From assembly GCA_021205225.1 (NCBI GenBank), contig JAJPXX010000044.1, positions 1-43,116 on the forward strand: 43,116 bases of DNA. Reading direction: 5' to 3'. The stretch's first letter is position 1, and each line of letters starts with the position of its first letter. Below are positions 16,101 through 24,749 of the stretch, piece by piece. Both the position numbers and the translations under genes were made by a program. Below the pieces are notes generated by a model. That model searched no databases. It was not told where the DNA came from and saw nothing but the letters and a program-made list of their open reading frames with translations. The stretch is from Lachnospiraceae bacterium (GTDB taxonomy: Bacteria > Bacillota > Clostridia > Lachnospirales > Lachnospiraceae).

Positions 16101-17555
16101 CGGGGAGAGGATGAGCTGCCCCGCATGCGCCAGTCTACGCTTTTGAAAAAAGTGATTCAGCAGAAGCTGACGACGGAAAATCTTGGGGAAGAGCTGCGCA
16201 TCCTGTATGTGGCGATGACCAGGGCAAAGGAAAAGCTGATTCTGACCGGAAGCGTGAAGAATCTGGAAAAACGGCTGCCGGCCTGGAAGAACGCGGCGGT
16301 GCTGGCAAAAGGCGGGGCGCTGGGGTATTCCTGGCTGTCGGGCGCGTCCGCGTATCTGGACTGGGTGGTGCCGGCGCTGATGGATGCTCCGGACGAGGAT
16401 AATTTACTTTTTACAGATTTCAGAGGAAGCTTGCCCGAAACGCCCCGCAATTTGACGGGAACGAACCTTGTCGAAGCGCCTTGCGATCCGACGGGAACGA
16501 CCAGCCCGATCAAAGCGTCCCACGATTCGACGGAAACAGCCAGCCCGGTTGAAGCACCCTGCGATCATGAAGCAAAGTTCCGTATATTTCTTCTTTCTCC
16601 GTCCGACAATGATGGGGAGGAGATTCGGGAGCGCACAGAAGAGCTTCTCTCCCTGCGGGACCTTTTGCAGATGGATCCGGACGTCTGCCGGGATGAGCAG
16701 GCGAGAGATTATCTGGAGCGGGTCTTTGAGACTGAATATCCCTATGAGGCCAACCAGGCCATCCCCGGCAAGGTCACGGTCTCCGAATTGAAGAAAATGT
16801 CGCAGCGGATGGAGGAGAACGACGCGCAGGAGCTGTACGCGGAGGAAACGGTCGTACCTCTGATTCCTCATTTCATGATGTGTGCGGACAGAAATGCGGA
16901 CGGGAGCGAAAATACGCCGTCTGCGCCACAGCTGTCCGGCGCAGCGGAGAAGGTAGAAGCCCGGCTGCAGAAAATGCATACACAGGCGGGCGGCGCCGCC
17001 CGCGGGACGGGTTACCATACATTTATGGAAAATTTAATATTTTCTGAGAAAGAAGAGCTGCGTTTTCAGTTGGAAGAATTGATCAGTTGTGGTAAAATGT
17101 CCGGGGAAGAGGCCGCGATGATTCATCTGAGCGACATTTCCGCTTTTCTGCGCTCGCAGATCGGACAGCGAATGGAGCGGGCGGCGCGGGAAGGGAAGCT
17201 GTTCCGGGAGCAGCCGTTTGTGCTGGGCGTACCGGCGGACGAGATTTACGGACGGCTTTCTTCGGATGGTGAATCAGAGGAGGCGTCTGCGCCGGGCCGC
17301 AGGCCGGACGGGAAGCCGCTTCTGTCACAGGAAACCATATTGGTGCAGGGGATTATTGACGCCTGGTTTCTCGAAGACGGGCAGATTACGGTCGTCGATT
17401 ACAAAACAGACCGGGTTGCGGATGGCTCTGTGCTGGTAAAGCGCTACCGGACGCAGATCGACTATTATCAGAAAGCGCTGGAGCGGCTGACCGGTCAAAC
17501 GGTCAGTGACCGGGTGATTTATTCGTTTTGCCTGCGCAGGGAAATCCATCTGTGA
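13167..17555 (+). CDS. addA: ATP-dependent helicase/nuclease subunit A
   Basis: AddA is the UvrD-type helicase plus nuclease of the AddAB break-resection complex. The GTG start at 13167 overlaps the addB stop. Helicase motifs in order are AAAGSGKTAVL (I), VVTFTNAAAAEM (Ia), DEYQDSN (II), GDVKQSIYRFR (III), MSIHKSKGLEFP (V) and LYVAMTRAKEKLIL (VI). The C-terminal nuclease shows GIIDAWF and VVDYKTDR. At 1462 residues it is some 230 longer than the Bacillus protein, mainly through low-complexity insertions: Ala/Ser/Asp repeats at about 410-455, Thr/Gly/Ala/Glu repeats at about 537-595, and Thr/Ser/Pro-rich repeats at about 1088-1136. All fall between motifs, so activity is probably kept. It is translationally coupled to addB. 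Confidence 0.96.
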   Translation: MTVKWTKEQQQVIDARGQNILVSAAAGSGKTAVLVERIIKRITDETSPVDIDRLLVVTFTNAAAAEMRGRIRDALEERAERDPDNIRLQKQLVLVHNAKITTIHSFCLHVLRNHFQTIGIDPAFRIADEGEVTLLEREAVKEVVSEAYECTAEGSRNTEESRGGSEAAGVACQPYDSREFTEFLEQLATGKEDGRIEEMILQIYHFALGQPFPEEWLQECRGAYETDWSAGEQGRPVWFAFIEADTAARLADIRGQLEAAIRITQEPDGPYPYEKALLSDLELVDGLERGGSFEGYLEAFRKPGSFARLGSKKDENISEEKKQQVQAMRADCKDQIQALRDRYYYDDMETLRQSYEKSGVSVRVLTKLTEAFMKRLSEKKAERNILDFGDMEHLALNALVRREVREYAAPGQADAASALSDASSALSDSADAASVSSDIASVSPGSAKRMPDGADVVLVPTAVAQEYAETFEEVLTDEYQDSNLVQELILNSVSGKGIGAHNRFMVGDVKQSIYRFRLARPELFLEKYHRYRLYEPSAAGEEQMAETGADEMRTGTETGAAEARTGTGTGATETEARAAEMGAAGTRTGAEQEPGCRIDLHRNFRSRPQVLEAVNSVFRRIMTEPLGGVVYDDDAALYAGAEFPEAPLLPDGSRAETPELLLLDGGAAEGDSPAENLRREEARMVGSRIRRMVGVMPVLDKESGGFRPARYGDIVILLRSVSGWAETFGEVLTDMGIPCFTGSQKGYFSAAEVRVVLSYLQILDNPQQDIPLAAVLRSAIGRLNDEELAEIRLAGEADAGLSFYDCCQRYRERVPDTKTARKLEDFFAVYETLREKCAYTPVHQLLWELLEVTGYGEYAAALPAGKQRRANLDMLVEKAVAYEATSFRGLYHFVRYIENLQKYEIDYGEANIASEADDTVRIMSIHKSKGLEFPIVFVSGMGKQFNETDVRSSVVLHPEWGIACDCVTRPSLSGEDALRGEDELPRMRQSTLLKKVIQQKLTTENLGEELRILYVAMTRAKEKLILTGSVKNLEKRLPAWKNAAVLAKGGALGYSWLSGASAYLDWVVPALMDAPDEDNLLFTDFRGSLPETPRNLTGTNLVEAPCDPTGTTSPIKASHDSTETASPVEAPCDHEAKFRIFLLSPSDNDGEEIRERTEELLSLRDLLQMDPDVCRDEQARDYLERVFETEYPYEANQAIPGKVTVSELKKMSQRMEENDAQELYAEETVVPLIPHFMMCADRNADGSENTPSAPQLSGAAEKVEARLQKMHTQAGGAARGTGYHTFMENLIFSEKEELRFQLEELISCGKMSGEEAAMIHLSDISAFLRSQIGQRMERAAREGKLFREQPFVLGVPADEIYGRLSSDGESEEASAPGRRPDGKPLLSQETILVQGIIDAWFLEDGQITVVDYKTDRVADGSVLVKRYRTQIDYYQKALERLTGQTVSDRVIYSFCLRREIHL

Positions 17556-17606
17556 TAAGAGGGCAGCTGCGGGCGCGTATGGCAAAGTGTAAGGATGCGG
17601 GGTATT

Positions 17607-20600
17607 ATGAAGAAATTAATTCAAAATCAGGCAGTGAGGTATGTTTTCTGGGGCGGCTGTACGACGGCAGTGAATCTGGTGTCCTACTATCTGCTGTGTC
17701 TGGCAGGGTTTAACATCACCGTAGCCAATACGATCGCGGTATTACTCGCGATTGCGTTCGCTTATGTGGTGAATAAGCTGTTTGTCTTTGAACACCGGGC
17801 TCATTCTTTTGCGGAGCTGTGCCGGGAGGCGGGCAGCTTTATCGGTATGCGTCTGGGGACGATGCTGATTGAAGTGCTCGGAGTGCTGTGCCTGGTCTGC
17901 ATCTGGGGCGTGCCGAACATGGCCTCTAAGCTGCTGATACAGGTGGTGATTCTGGTATTGAATTTCCTGATCAGCAAGTTTGTTGTATTTAAGGAAGAGC
18001 CTGCCGCGGCAAAACCAGCTGCAGCAAATCCGGCTGCGGAGGCGGACACGGACATTTTGACGGGAACGCAGCAGAATGCTTCGTCCCGGAATACCGCCAG
18101 GACTGCGCGCGGTTTTTTGGCCAGAAGATTTGCCGGAAGGAAAGCAGCAGGGAAAAAGCAGCGCTCTGCCGCATGCGTTTCGCGCAATTACTTTCTGGCA
18201 GGTTTTTTCCTGACCGGGATTGTGGCGCTGGTCGGCTTTGCCCTGATGGGCGTCTGGCCGTTCGGGGATAAGACGCTGCTGATTATTGATTCTCTTCATC
18301 AGTATCTGCCGTTTTACACTGTTTTTCATGAAAAGCTGGTGGACAGTGAATCCTTTTTATATTCATTTTCCGGCGGGTTTGGTTATAATTTCTGGTCTAC
18401 CTACGCCTATTATCTGGCAAGCCCGCTGAACCTTCTGATGGCGTTTATTCCGACTCAGAATGTATGCGATTTTATGGATCTGATGATTCTTCTTAAGATT
18501 GCTCTGTGCGGCGGCTGTTTTTCCTGGTATCTGTATAAGAGAGAAGAGGAGAAAAGAGCGCTGCCCGGACGCTTCCGCAGGGATGGGGGCGAGCTGCCGC
18601 CAGCCGACGGACAGGGGGCGCTGCCGGTCGTATTCGGCGTGATGTTCGGCCTGAGTAATTTTGTGATCGGATATTATTTCAATCTGATGTGGTTAGACAG
18701 CATTGCGATGCTGCCGCTTATCATGTACGGCATTGAGCGGATTGTAAAAGGCGGAAAAGGGAAGTTTTACTGTCTGGCTTTGTTTTACGGGCTCTGGTGC
18801 AATTATTATATCGGCTTTATGCTCTGCCTGTTTGCCTGTCTGTATTTCCTGGTGCGGTGGATTGCCCAGACGGGGGAATACGGCAGGAATGCGGAAAAAA
18901 CAGCGGCGTCCCGCAGCCTGGCGCGGGACCTTGGCAAAAGCTGCCTGACCTTCGCCTGGCATTCTCTGCTCGCGGGCGGCATGGCGGCGCTGGTTCTGAT
19001 CCCTGCGTTTATGGGGCTGACCGCGTCGGAATCCATGGAAAGCAACACGTTCCCTACAGTCGTAAAGTTCTATGAGAGTCTCGCGGAGCTTCTGGAAAAC
19101 CATATGGCATTTATGGAGCCGGTGACGATTTCCAACACGCAGGTCGGGCTTAATGTCTACTGCGGTGTAGCGACGGTTCTGCTGGCGATTCTGTATCTGT
19201 TTGACCATGAGATCCGCCTGCGGGAGCGGCTGGCGCATTATGGGCTTTGCGCGTTTTTGCTGTTTTCCTTCGCCTGCAATATTCCAAACTATATCTGGCA
19301 CGGGTTCCACCAGCAGAACGGCCTGCCGAACCGCTTCGCTTTTATCTATATCGCGATCCTGCTGGTGATGGCTTATGACGCGCTGAGTCACCTGAAAAAG
19401 TTCTGGCTCCCGGAGCTTCTGTTCGCGGTGGCGGCTCCGGTTGCCTTTCTGATTGTACGCTATCTGGATCCGGAGCAGGAGCTGGAAGGCTATCTGTTCC
19501 TGATCTCCATTGGGCTGCTGCTTTTCTATTTTGGCTTCATATTAATAGGAAGATACGCGAACCGGCTGAAGCCGTCGGTATTCCGCGCGGCGCTGGCCTG
19601 TGTTCTGTTTGTGGAGTGCGCGGCGAACGCGGTTTACGGCATTTCGGAGAATGGGAGCGTCACCAGAAGCATTTACCTGGCTGACCAGACCTCTTATCAG
19701 GCGCTGATGGCGGATCTGGATGAGGAGGAGGACAGCTTTTACCGCAGCGAGGTGGACCGCCAGAGGATGCGGAATGTGACCATGTTCGTGGGCGGCAATT
19801 CCATGGTGATGTTTAATTCGACCATGCAAAGCTCGGTCGTCGATTTCTGCGATGCCCTTGGCATTGAGGCGCGGACGAACAAAAACGGGTATCTCGGCGT
19901 GACGAAGCTGATGAATGACGTCTTTGACATCAAATATGTGGCGACGCCGTCCGGCATTTCCGATACCTTTTACCAGTTTGAGAAGGTTGACTCAGACGGG
20001 GAGCTGACTCTCTATGAGAATAGCAACGCGCTTTCCCTTGGCTTTATGGTGGACGACGCGATTCTGGAGTGGGACACCAGCTCCGGCGAACCGCTGGATA
20101 TTCAGAACAGCTTTGTGGAGCTGGCGACCGGCCATGACGCGATCTATGTGCTGGATCGCTATATTGACATGGCGGACGGGCAAACCTACGCGATCAAGAT
20201 TCCGGAGAACAAGCAGGTCTATATGTGCATCGATACGCGGGTGGAAAAAATCGAGCTGAATACGCCGGAATTTTCGAAGACCTATTCTACTTATACCGAT
20301 CATCTGTATGTGATCAACAGCTCAGAGGAGAGCGACCTGGCGGACTTTACGGTGACGCTGAAAGACACGCAGACGACGGTGCGCGCGGAAATCTACACCT
20401 GTTCCAATGAAGCGTACCAGGAGGTCGTGGATACGCTGGCTGAAAGCCAGCTGGAGAATCTGTCCGTGGACAGCAGCCATGTCACCGGAGACATCGATGT
20501 GAAAGAGGAGGGGACGCTGCTTCTGACGATCCCCTATGACGAAGGCTGGACGATTCTGGTTGACGGGGAAGAGACGGAATTCTCCTGTGTGGGCGGCGCT

Positions 20601-20777
20601 TTGATCGGCGTTCACCTGACAGAGGGGACGCATTCAATCGAAATGAACTATACGCCATCCGGACTGTGGCTGGGAACCGGCATTACGCTGGTCTCTGCGG
20701 CGCTGTTTCTGGGAACCTGCGCATGGGGTACGGCAGAGAGAAAGCGCAAAAAAGGAATGCGCAGGAAAGCTGCCTGA
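17607..20777 (+). CDS. GtrA-like flippase domain fused to YfhO-family membrane protein
   Basis: Residues about 1-129 form a four-helix GtrA/GtcA-like domain (MKKLIQNQAVRYVFWGG start, ending at KFVVFKEE). A charged Ala-rich linker (about 130-193) leads into a YfhO-type polytopic protein with NYFLAGFFLTG, the family-type SLHQYLPFY segment, many membrane helices, an extracytoplasmic C-terminal region and a last helix near 1018-1038. In Bacillus and Listeria, separate GtcA and YfhO work with CsbB: CsbB loads a sugar on undecaprenyl phosphate, GtcA flips it and YfhO transfers it to lipoteichoic acid. This single chain would combine the last two steps; the CsbB-type enzyme is not in the window. The ATG at 17607 has GGGG 5-8 bases upstream; an ATG at 17595 is the alternative. 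Confidence 0.88.
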   Translation: MKKLIQNQAVRYVFWGGCTTAVNLVSYYLLCLAGFNITVANTIAVLLAIAFAYVVNKLFVFEHRAHSFAELCREAGSFIGMRLGTMLIEVLGVLCLVCIWGVPNMASKLLIQVVILVLNFLISKFVVFKEEPAAAKPAAANPAAEADTDILTGTQQNASSRNTARTARGFLARRFAGRKAAGKKQRSAACVSRNYFLAGFFLTGIVALVGFALMGVWPFGDKTLLIIDSLHQYLPFYTVFHEKLVDSESFLYSFSGGFGYNFWSTYAYYLASPLNLLMAFIPTQNVCDFMDLMILLKIALCGGCFSWYLYKREEEKRALPGRFRRDGGELPPADGQGALPVVFGVMFGLSNFVIGYYFNLMWLDSIAMLPLIMYGIERIVKGGKGKFYCLALFYGLWCNYYIGFMLCLFACLYFLVRWIAQTGEYGRNAEKTAASRSLARDLGKSCLTFAWHSLLAGGMAALVLIPAFMGLTASESMESNTFPTVVKFYESLAELLENHMAFMEPVTISNTQVGLNVYCGVATVLLAILYLFDHEIRLRERLAHYGLCAFLLFSFACNIPNYIWHGFHQQNGLPNRFAFIYIAILLVMAYDALSHLKKFWLPELLFAVAAPVAFLIVRYLDPEQELEGYLFLISIGLLLFYFGFILIGRYANRLKPSVFRAALACVLFVECAANAVYGISENGSVTRSIYLADQTSYQALMADLDEEEDSFYRSEVDRQRMRNVTMFVGGNSMVMFNSTMQSSVVDFCDALGIEARTNKNGYLGVTKLMNDVFDIKYVATPSGISDTFYQFEKVDSDGELTLYENSNALSLGFMVDDAILEWDTSSGEPLDIQNSFVELATGHDAIYVLDRYIDMADGQTYAIKIPENKQVYMCIDTRVEKIELNTPEFSKTYSTYTDHLYVINSSEESDLADFTVTLKDTQTTVRAEIYTCSNEAYQEVVDTLAESQLENLSVDSSHVTGDIDVKEEGTLLLTIPYDEGWTILVDGEETEFSCVGGALIGVHLTEGTHSIEMNYTPSGLWLGTGITLVSAALFLGTCAWGTAERKRKKGMRRKAA

Positions 20778-20792
20778 CAGGAGGAAAAAGAA

Positions 20793-21962
20793 ATGGATTT
20801 TACATTTTCAGACAAAGCGGAACACATGGAAGAAGGAATTTTTGCGGCTCTGAATGAGAAGAAAAATGAGCTGCTGCGGCAGGGGCGGAAGGTCTGGAAC
20901 CTTTCTGTGGGGACGCCGGATTTTGCGCCGCCGCAGCATATCATCGATGCAGTCTGCGCCGCCGCGAAGGATCCGCAGAATTACAAATATTCTCTGGTGG
21001 AGCTGCCGGAGCTGATCGAGGCGCTGCAGGGCTTCTATGACCGCCGCTTTGGGGTAAAGCTGGAAAAAAATGAGATTATGGAGCTTTACGGCTCGCAGGA
21101 AGGGATGACGCACCTGGCTTGGACGCTCTGCAATCCCGGCGACCTGGTGCTGGTGCCGAATCCGGGTTATCCGATTTTCGGCATTGGGCCGCAGCTGTGC
21201 GACGCCGAGCTCTGGGAGTATCCGCTGTATGAGGAAAACGGATTCCTCCCCAGATTCTCGGACATCCCGGAGGATGTGGCGCGGCGGGCGAAGCTGATGG
21301 TGGTGAGCTATCCGGCGAACCCGATCTGCCGCGTGGCGCCGGATTCCTTTTACCGGGAGCTGATTGCCTTTGCGAAAAAATATCATATTATAATTCTGCA
21401 CGACAGCGCGTATTCGGATATCGTTTACGGGGGCAGGACGTGCGGCTCCTTCCTTTCTTATGAAGGGGCAAAGGAAGTCGGGATCGAGTTTTATTCTCTC
21501 TCAAAAACCTTTAACTATACAGGCGCGCGTGTTTCCTTCGCGGTCGGCAACGCAGAGGTAATCCGGAGGTTCCGGGCGATTCGGACGCAGTACGACTATG
21601 GCACGTTCCTGCCGGTGCAGTATGGCGCGATCGCTGCCCTGAACGGTTCATTTGACAGTGTCCTGCGCCAGAGAGAGCTGTACGAGGAGCGCAATCAGGC
21701 GCTGTGCGGCGGTCTCCGCTCGATCGGCTGGGAGGTGCCGGACAGTGAAGGCACCATGTTTGTCTGGGCGCCGCTGCCAGAGGGCTACGCGAATTCAGCC
21801 GATTTCTGTCTGACTCTGATGGAAAGATCGGGAGTGATCTGTACGCCGGGAAGCAGCTTTGGCTCCCTTGGGGAAGGGTATGTGCGGTTTGCGCTTGTGC
21901 TTCCGCCGGAGCAGCTTCGTGAGGCGGTGGAAAGCATTCGCGTAAGCGGGGTACTCGCCTGA
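20793..21962 (+). CDS. Class I/II PLP-dependent aminotransferase
   Basis: This fold-type I aminotransferase of 389 residues has an AGGAGG site before the ATG at 20793, 16 bases after the preceding stop. Recognisable elements are VGTPDFAPP near the N-terminus, the NPGYPIFG segment, VSYPANP, HDSAYSDIVY (cofactor-ring Asp and Tyr) and SLSKTFNYTGAR, with Lys238 as the likely Schiff-base lysine. The sequence style matches the MalY/DapL/AspC-like group that Clostridia use for amino-acid transamination or LL-diaminopimelate synthesis. Substrate cannot be assigned. Position just before murB would suit a wall-precursor role, but that is inference. Confidence 0.88.
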   Translation: MDFTFSDKAEHMEEGIFAALNEKKNELLRQGRKVWNLSVGTPDFAPPQHIIDAVCAAAKDPQNYKYSLVELPELIEALQGFYDRRFGVKLEKNEIMELYGSQEGMTHLAWTLCNPGDLVLVPNPGYPIFGIGPQLCDAELWEYPLYEENGFLPRFSDIPEDVARRAKLMVVSYPANPICRVAPDSFYRELIAFAKKYHIIILHDSAYSDIVYGGRTCGSFLSYEGAKEVGIEFYSLSKTFNYTGARVSFAVGNAEVIRRFRAIRTQYDYGTFLPVQYGAIAALNGSFDSVLRQRELYEERNQALCGGLRSIGWEVPDSEGTMFVWAPLPEGYANSADFCLTLMERSGVICTPGSSFGSLGEGYVRFALVLPPEQLREAVESIRVSGVLA

Positions 21963-22054
21963 TGCGGCGCTTTGCTTCGGCAGCTGCCAAAGGTGCGCCG
22001 TTGGCACGCAGCGATGGCGCAATAAGAAAAGAATAACAGGATTTGGAGGATTTC

Positions 22055-22984
22055 ATGCCGGATATGAGAGCATTGCTGCGGGAAGCAGCCGGGGAGGATT
22101 GTATCCTTGAACAGGAGAGTATGAAGAAGCATACCACCTTTCACATCGGCGGGCCGGCGGATTACTTTGCCGCGCCGACGACAGCGGAGGGGGTACGGAG
22201 GATTGTTAAGCTCTGCCGTGAGATGGAGTATCCGTTTTATGTGATCGGCAACGGGAGCAATCTGCTGGTTTCTGATCAGGGTTATCGGGGACTGGTGCTG
22301 CAGCTGTATAAGAATTTCAGCGGGATAGAGATTTCTTCGCGGAACAGGATTCAGGCGCAATCCGGCGCGATGCTTTCGGTGATCGCAAAGCGCGCCCTGG
22401 AAGCCGGATGGATCGGGTTTGAATTTGCTTCCGGGATTCCGGGGACGCTGGGCGGCGCGGTTGTGATGAATGCGGGCGCCTATGGCGGTGAGATGAAGGA
22501 TGTGCTGGTTTCCGCGACGGTTCTGAACCGGGAGGGAGAGCTTCTGGAGATACCGGTGTCAGAGCTTGCGCTGGGCTATCGCCGGAGCACGGTGCCTGCG
22601 AACGGGTGGATTGTGCTGGGCGCGTCGCTTGCCCTTACGGACGGAAATGCGGAAGCAATTCGTGCCCGCATGGAAGAATTAAAGCAGCAGCGCGTACAGA
22701 AACAGCCGCTGGAATTTCCGAGCGCGGGCAGTACCTTTAAGCGCCCGGAAGGTTTTTTTGCAGGAAAACTGATCATGGACGCCGGATTGAGAGGATATAC
22801 GGTCGGAGGGGCGCAGGTGTCGGAAAAGCACTGTGGTTTCGTCGTCAACCGGGGCGGTGCGACAGCCGGGGATGTCCGGAAGCTGATTGCGGATGTGCGC
22901 GCCCGCGTATATGAAGCGTTCGGCGTACTCTTGGAGCCGGAGATCCGGATGCTTGGAACGTTCGCGGAAGAGGATTGCGGCTGA
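22055..22984 (+). CDS. murB: UDP-N-acetylenolpyruvoylglucosamine reductase
   Basis: MurB makes UDP-MurNAc, using FAD and NADPH, in cytoplasmic peptidoglycan precursor synthesis. The start is the ATG at 22055, preceded by GGAGGA; a TTG at 22043 overlaps that site and is rejected. Motifs are HTTFHIGGPADYF, GNGSNLLVSD, SGIPGTLGGAVVMNAGAYGG (FAD binding), AGSTFKRP with catalytic Ser226, and LEPEIRMLG with the conserved Glu. The 309-residue length is normal for the short type II enzyme. whiA follows 31 bases later; the rapZ and yvcK genes that commonly lie between murB and whiA are absent here. Confidence 0.96.
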   Translation: MPDMRALLREAAGEDCILEQESMKKHTTFHIGGPADYFAAPTTAEGVRRIVKLCREMEYPFYVIGNGSNLLVSDQGYRGLVLQLYKNFSGIEISSRNRIQAQSGAMLSVIAKRALEAGWIGFEFASGIPGTLGGAVVMNAGAYGGEMKDVLVSATVLNREGELLEIPVSELALGYRRSTVPANGWIVLGASLALTDGNAEAIRARMEELKQQRVQKQPLEFPSAGSTFKRPEGFFAGKLIMDAGLRGYTVGGAQVSEKHCGFVVNRGGATAGDVRKLIADVRARVYEAFGVLLEPEIRMLGTFAEEDCG

Positions 22985-23015
22985 CACAGGGATATGCGTT
23001 AAGGGGTGAGATGCG

Positions 23016-23972
23016 ATGTCATTTTCCCAGGATGTGCGGCAGGAGCTCGCTGCTCAGATCGCGCCCGCCCGCCATTGTAATCTGGCGGAGCTGGCGGCGA
23101 TCATTGGTATGGCGGGGGAGATTTTTGCTCAAAAAGGCAGCTGCGGGATAAAAATCCGCACCGAAAATTTTTTATTGGCAAGAAAAAGCTTTACATTATT
23201 ACAAAAAACATTTAATATAAGTGTTGATGTCTCAGCGCATATACATAGAAATGAAAAAAAGAGTGAGCGAATCTATACGGTTCTGGTGAAAAATACGGAA
23301 GCGGCGTTTAAAGTGCTTTGTGCTCTGAAGATGGCGAACGCGGACGGATATCTGACGGACGCCGTGTGCGCGAATCCGATTCTCGTGCAGCAGCCCTGCT
23401 GCCGCAGAGCCTATATTCGGGGAGCTTTCCTTTGCTCCGGCTCGATCAGCAATCCTGAGAAGTCCTATCATTTCGAGATTGCCTGTTCGTCCTGTGAGTA
23501 TGCGGATCAGCTTCAGACGCTCATTCGATCCTTTGGGCCGGATGCCAAAATTGTACAGCGTAAAAGCCATTACATTGTATATATTAAGGAAGGAGCTCAG
23601 ATCGTTGATATGCTGAATATTATGGGGGCGCATGTCTCGCTGATGAATCTGGAGAATATCCGGATTGTCCGGGAGATGAGAAATTCGGTGAACCGTAAGG
23701 TGAACTGTGAGGCTGCCAATATCAACAAAACCGTAAATGCGTCTGTACGACAGATGGAAGATATTCGCTGCCTGCGTGACACCGTGGGCTTTGAACAGCT
23801 TCCACCACACCTCGCGCAGATCGCCAGATTGCGGCTGGCGAATCCGGACGCTTCGTTAGCGGAGCTGGGGGAGATGCTGGTACCTCCCATCGGAAAGTCC
23901 GGAGTGAACCACAGGCTGAGGAAGCTTGGCCAACTGGCAGAGCAGGTAAGAAATAAGGAGGAAATATTATGA
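23016..23972 (+). CDS. whiA: WhiA, sporulation/cell-division regulator-like protein
   Basis: WhiA is a conserved Gram-positive DNA-binding protein with a LAGLIDADG-like N-terminal fold without nuclease activity and a C-terminal helix-turn-helix. It affects division and chromosome segregation in Bacillus. The 318-residue product starts at ATG 23016 after AAGGGGTGAG. The N-terminus MSFSQDVRQELA, the central CCRRAYIRGAFLCSGSISNP, and the C-terminal NPDASLAELGEMLVPPIGKS-GVNHRLRKL helix-turn-helix are diagnostic. It overlaps the following HPr-like gene by four bases (ATGA), indicating translational coupling. Confidence 0.96.
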   Translation: MSFSQDVRQELAAQIAPARHCNLAELAAIIGMAGEIFAQKGSCGIKIRTENFLLARKSFTLLQKTFNISVDVSAHIHRNEKKSERIYTVLVKNTEAAFKVLCALKMANADGYLTDAVCANPILVQQPCCRRAYIRGAFLCSGSISNPEKSYHFEIACSSCEYADQLQTLIRSFGPDAKIVQRKSHYIVYIKEGAQIVDMLNIMGAHVSLMNLENIRIVREMRNSVNRKVNCEAANINKTVNASVRQMEDIRCLRDTVGFEQLPPHLAQIARLRLANPDASLAELGEMLVPPIGKSGVNHRLRKLGQLAEQVRNKEEIL

Positions 23973-24226
23973 CAAAAAAGGAAATCACGATTCAACTTCC
24001 ACGCGGACTGGAGGCCAGGCCGATCGCTATGTTGGTACAGGTGGCGAGCCAGTATGAGAGTGAAATTCACCTCGAAAGCAATGGAAGAAACGTCAATGCG
24101 AAAAGTATCATGGGCATGATGACACTGGGGCTTGACACGGGGGATAAGGTTCTGGTTACCGCGGATGGCGCCGATGAGCAGGAAGCTGTGAATAATATAG
24201 AAGAATATCTGAGCAAAACAAATTAA
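23969..24226 (+). CDS. crh: HPr paralogue with Glu15, Crh-like
   Basis: This 85-residue HPr-fold protein has Glu at position 15 (GLEARP), where true HPr has the phosphorylated His (GLHARP). Ser46 is intact in NAKSIMGMM. Bacillus Crh has the same logic with Gln15: it cannot carry PTS phosphate but is phosphorylated on Ser46 by HPr kinase and serves as a CcpA co-effector. Bacillus crh also follows whiA, so synteny supports the call. The function is likely carbon-catabolite signalling rather than sugar transport. The start is within the whiA stop. Whether a genuine HPr is encoded elsewhere cannot be seen here. Confidence 0.8.
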   Translation: MTKKEITIQLPRGLEARPIAMLVQVASQYESEIHLESNGRNVNAKSIMGMMTLGLDTGDKVLVTADGADEQEAVNNIEEYLSKTN

Positions 24227-24239
24227 GCGGGTAGTGGGT

Positions 24240-24749
24240 ATGGACATTTGTACGGCGGGCAGTCTGGATAAAAAATTTATCCTGGATTTGTATCAGAAGA
24301 CGTTTCCGCTCAAAGGACGGCAGGAATTCTCCCTGATTGAGCGCAGAGCCGCCATGGGGGAGATGGAAATTCTCCTCATCAGAGAAGAGCGGAAGCCGGT
24401 CGGCTTTGCGATTCTGGCATATGGAGAAAGGCTGGTATTGCTCGACTATCTGGCGATTGCTGAAAAATACCGCGGGCAGGGCCTCGGAAGCGCGGCTCTG
24501 GAGCTGATCCGGGAGCTGTATGACGGCCGGCAGTTTTTTCTGGAGAACGAGGAGTCAGAGGACGGATCAAAAGCGTTTTTCCTGCACAGCGGTTTCTGCG
24601 AGACTGGGATTCATATCGAGCAGGGAGGAGATTGTCTGGAACTGCTTTCCACACAGCCGGAGCTGGACTTCGGGGAGTGCGAACGGGTCTATCGCTCCCT
24701 TTTTGGGGCAAACTACCGCGATATCGTAAAGCGGGTAAATAAATCATAA
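24240..24749 (+). CDS. GNAT-family N-acetyltransferase
   Basis: This protein of 169 residues contains the acetyl-CoA binding motif YRGQGLGSAAL (motif A, Q/RxxGxG/A) after the beta-strand LLDYLAIAEKY. That is the GNAT superfamily core. The substrate is unknown. The ATG at 24240 is preferred to a GTG at 24234; both have poor ribosome sites, and the gene starts only 13 bases after the HPr-like stop, so translation is probably coupled. It is the last gene before the terminator of the long valS-led block. Confidence 0.8.
   Translation: MDICTAGSLDKKFILDLYQKTFPLKGRQEFSLIERRAAMGEMEILLIREERKPVGFAILAYGERLVLLDYLAIAEKYRGQGLGSAALELIRELYDGRQFFLENEESEDGSKAFFLHSGFCETGIHIEQGGDCLELLSTQPELDFGECERVYRSLFGANYRDIVKRVNKS

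Noticed and set aside
20099..20112. TATTCAGAACAGC match to the repeat-end consensus
   Set aside because: It lies within conserved coding sequence of the YfhO fusion with no inverted partner; a chance match, which also lowers trust in other solitary ends.
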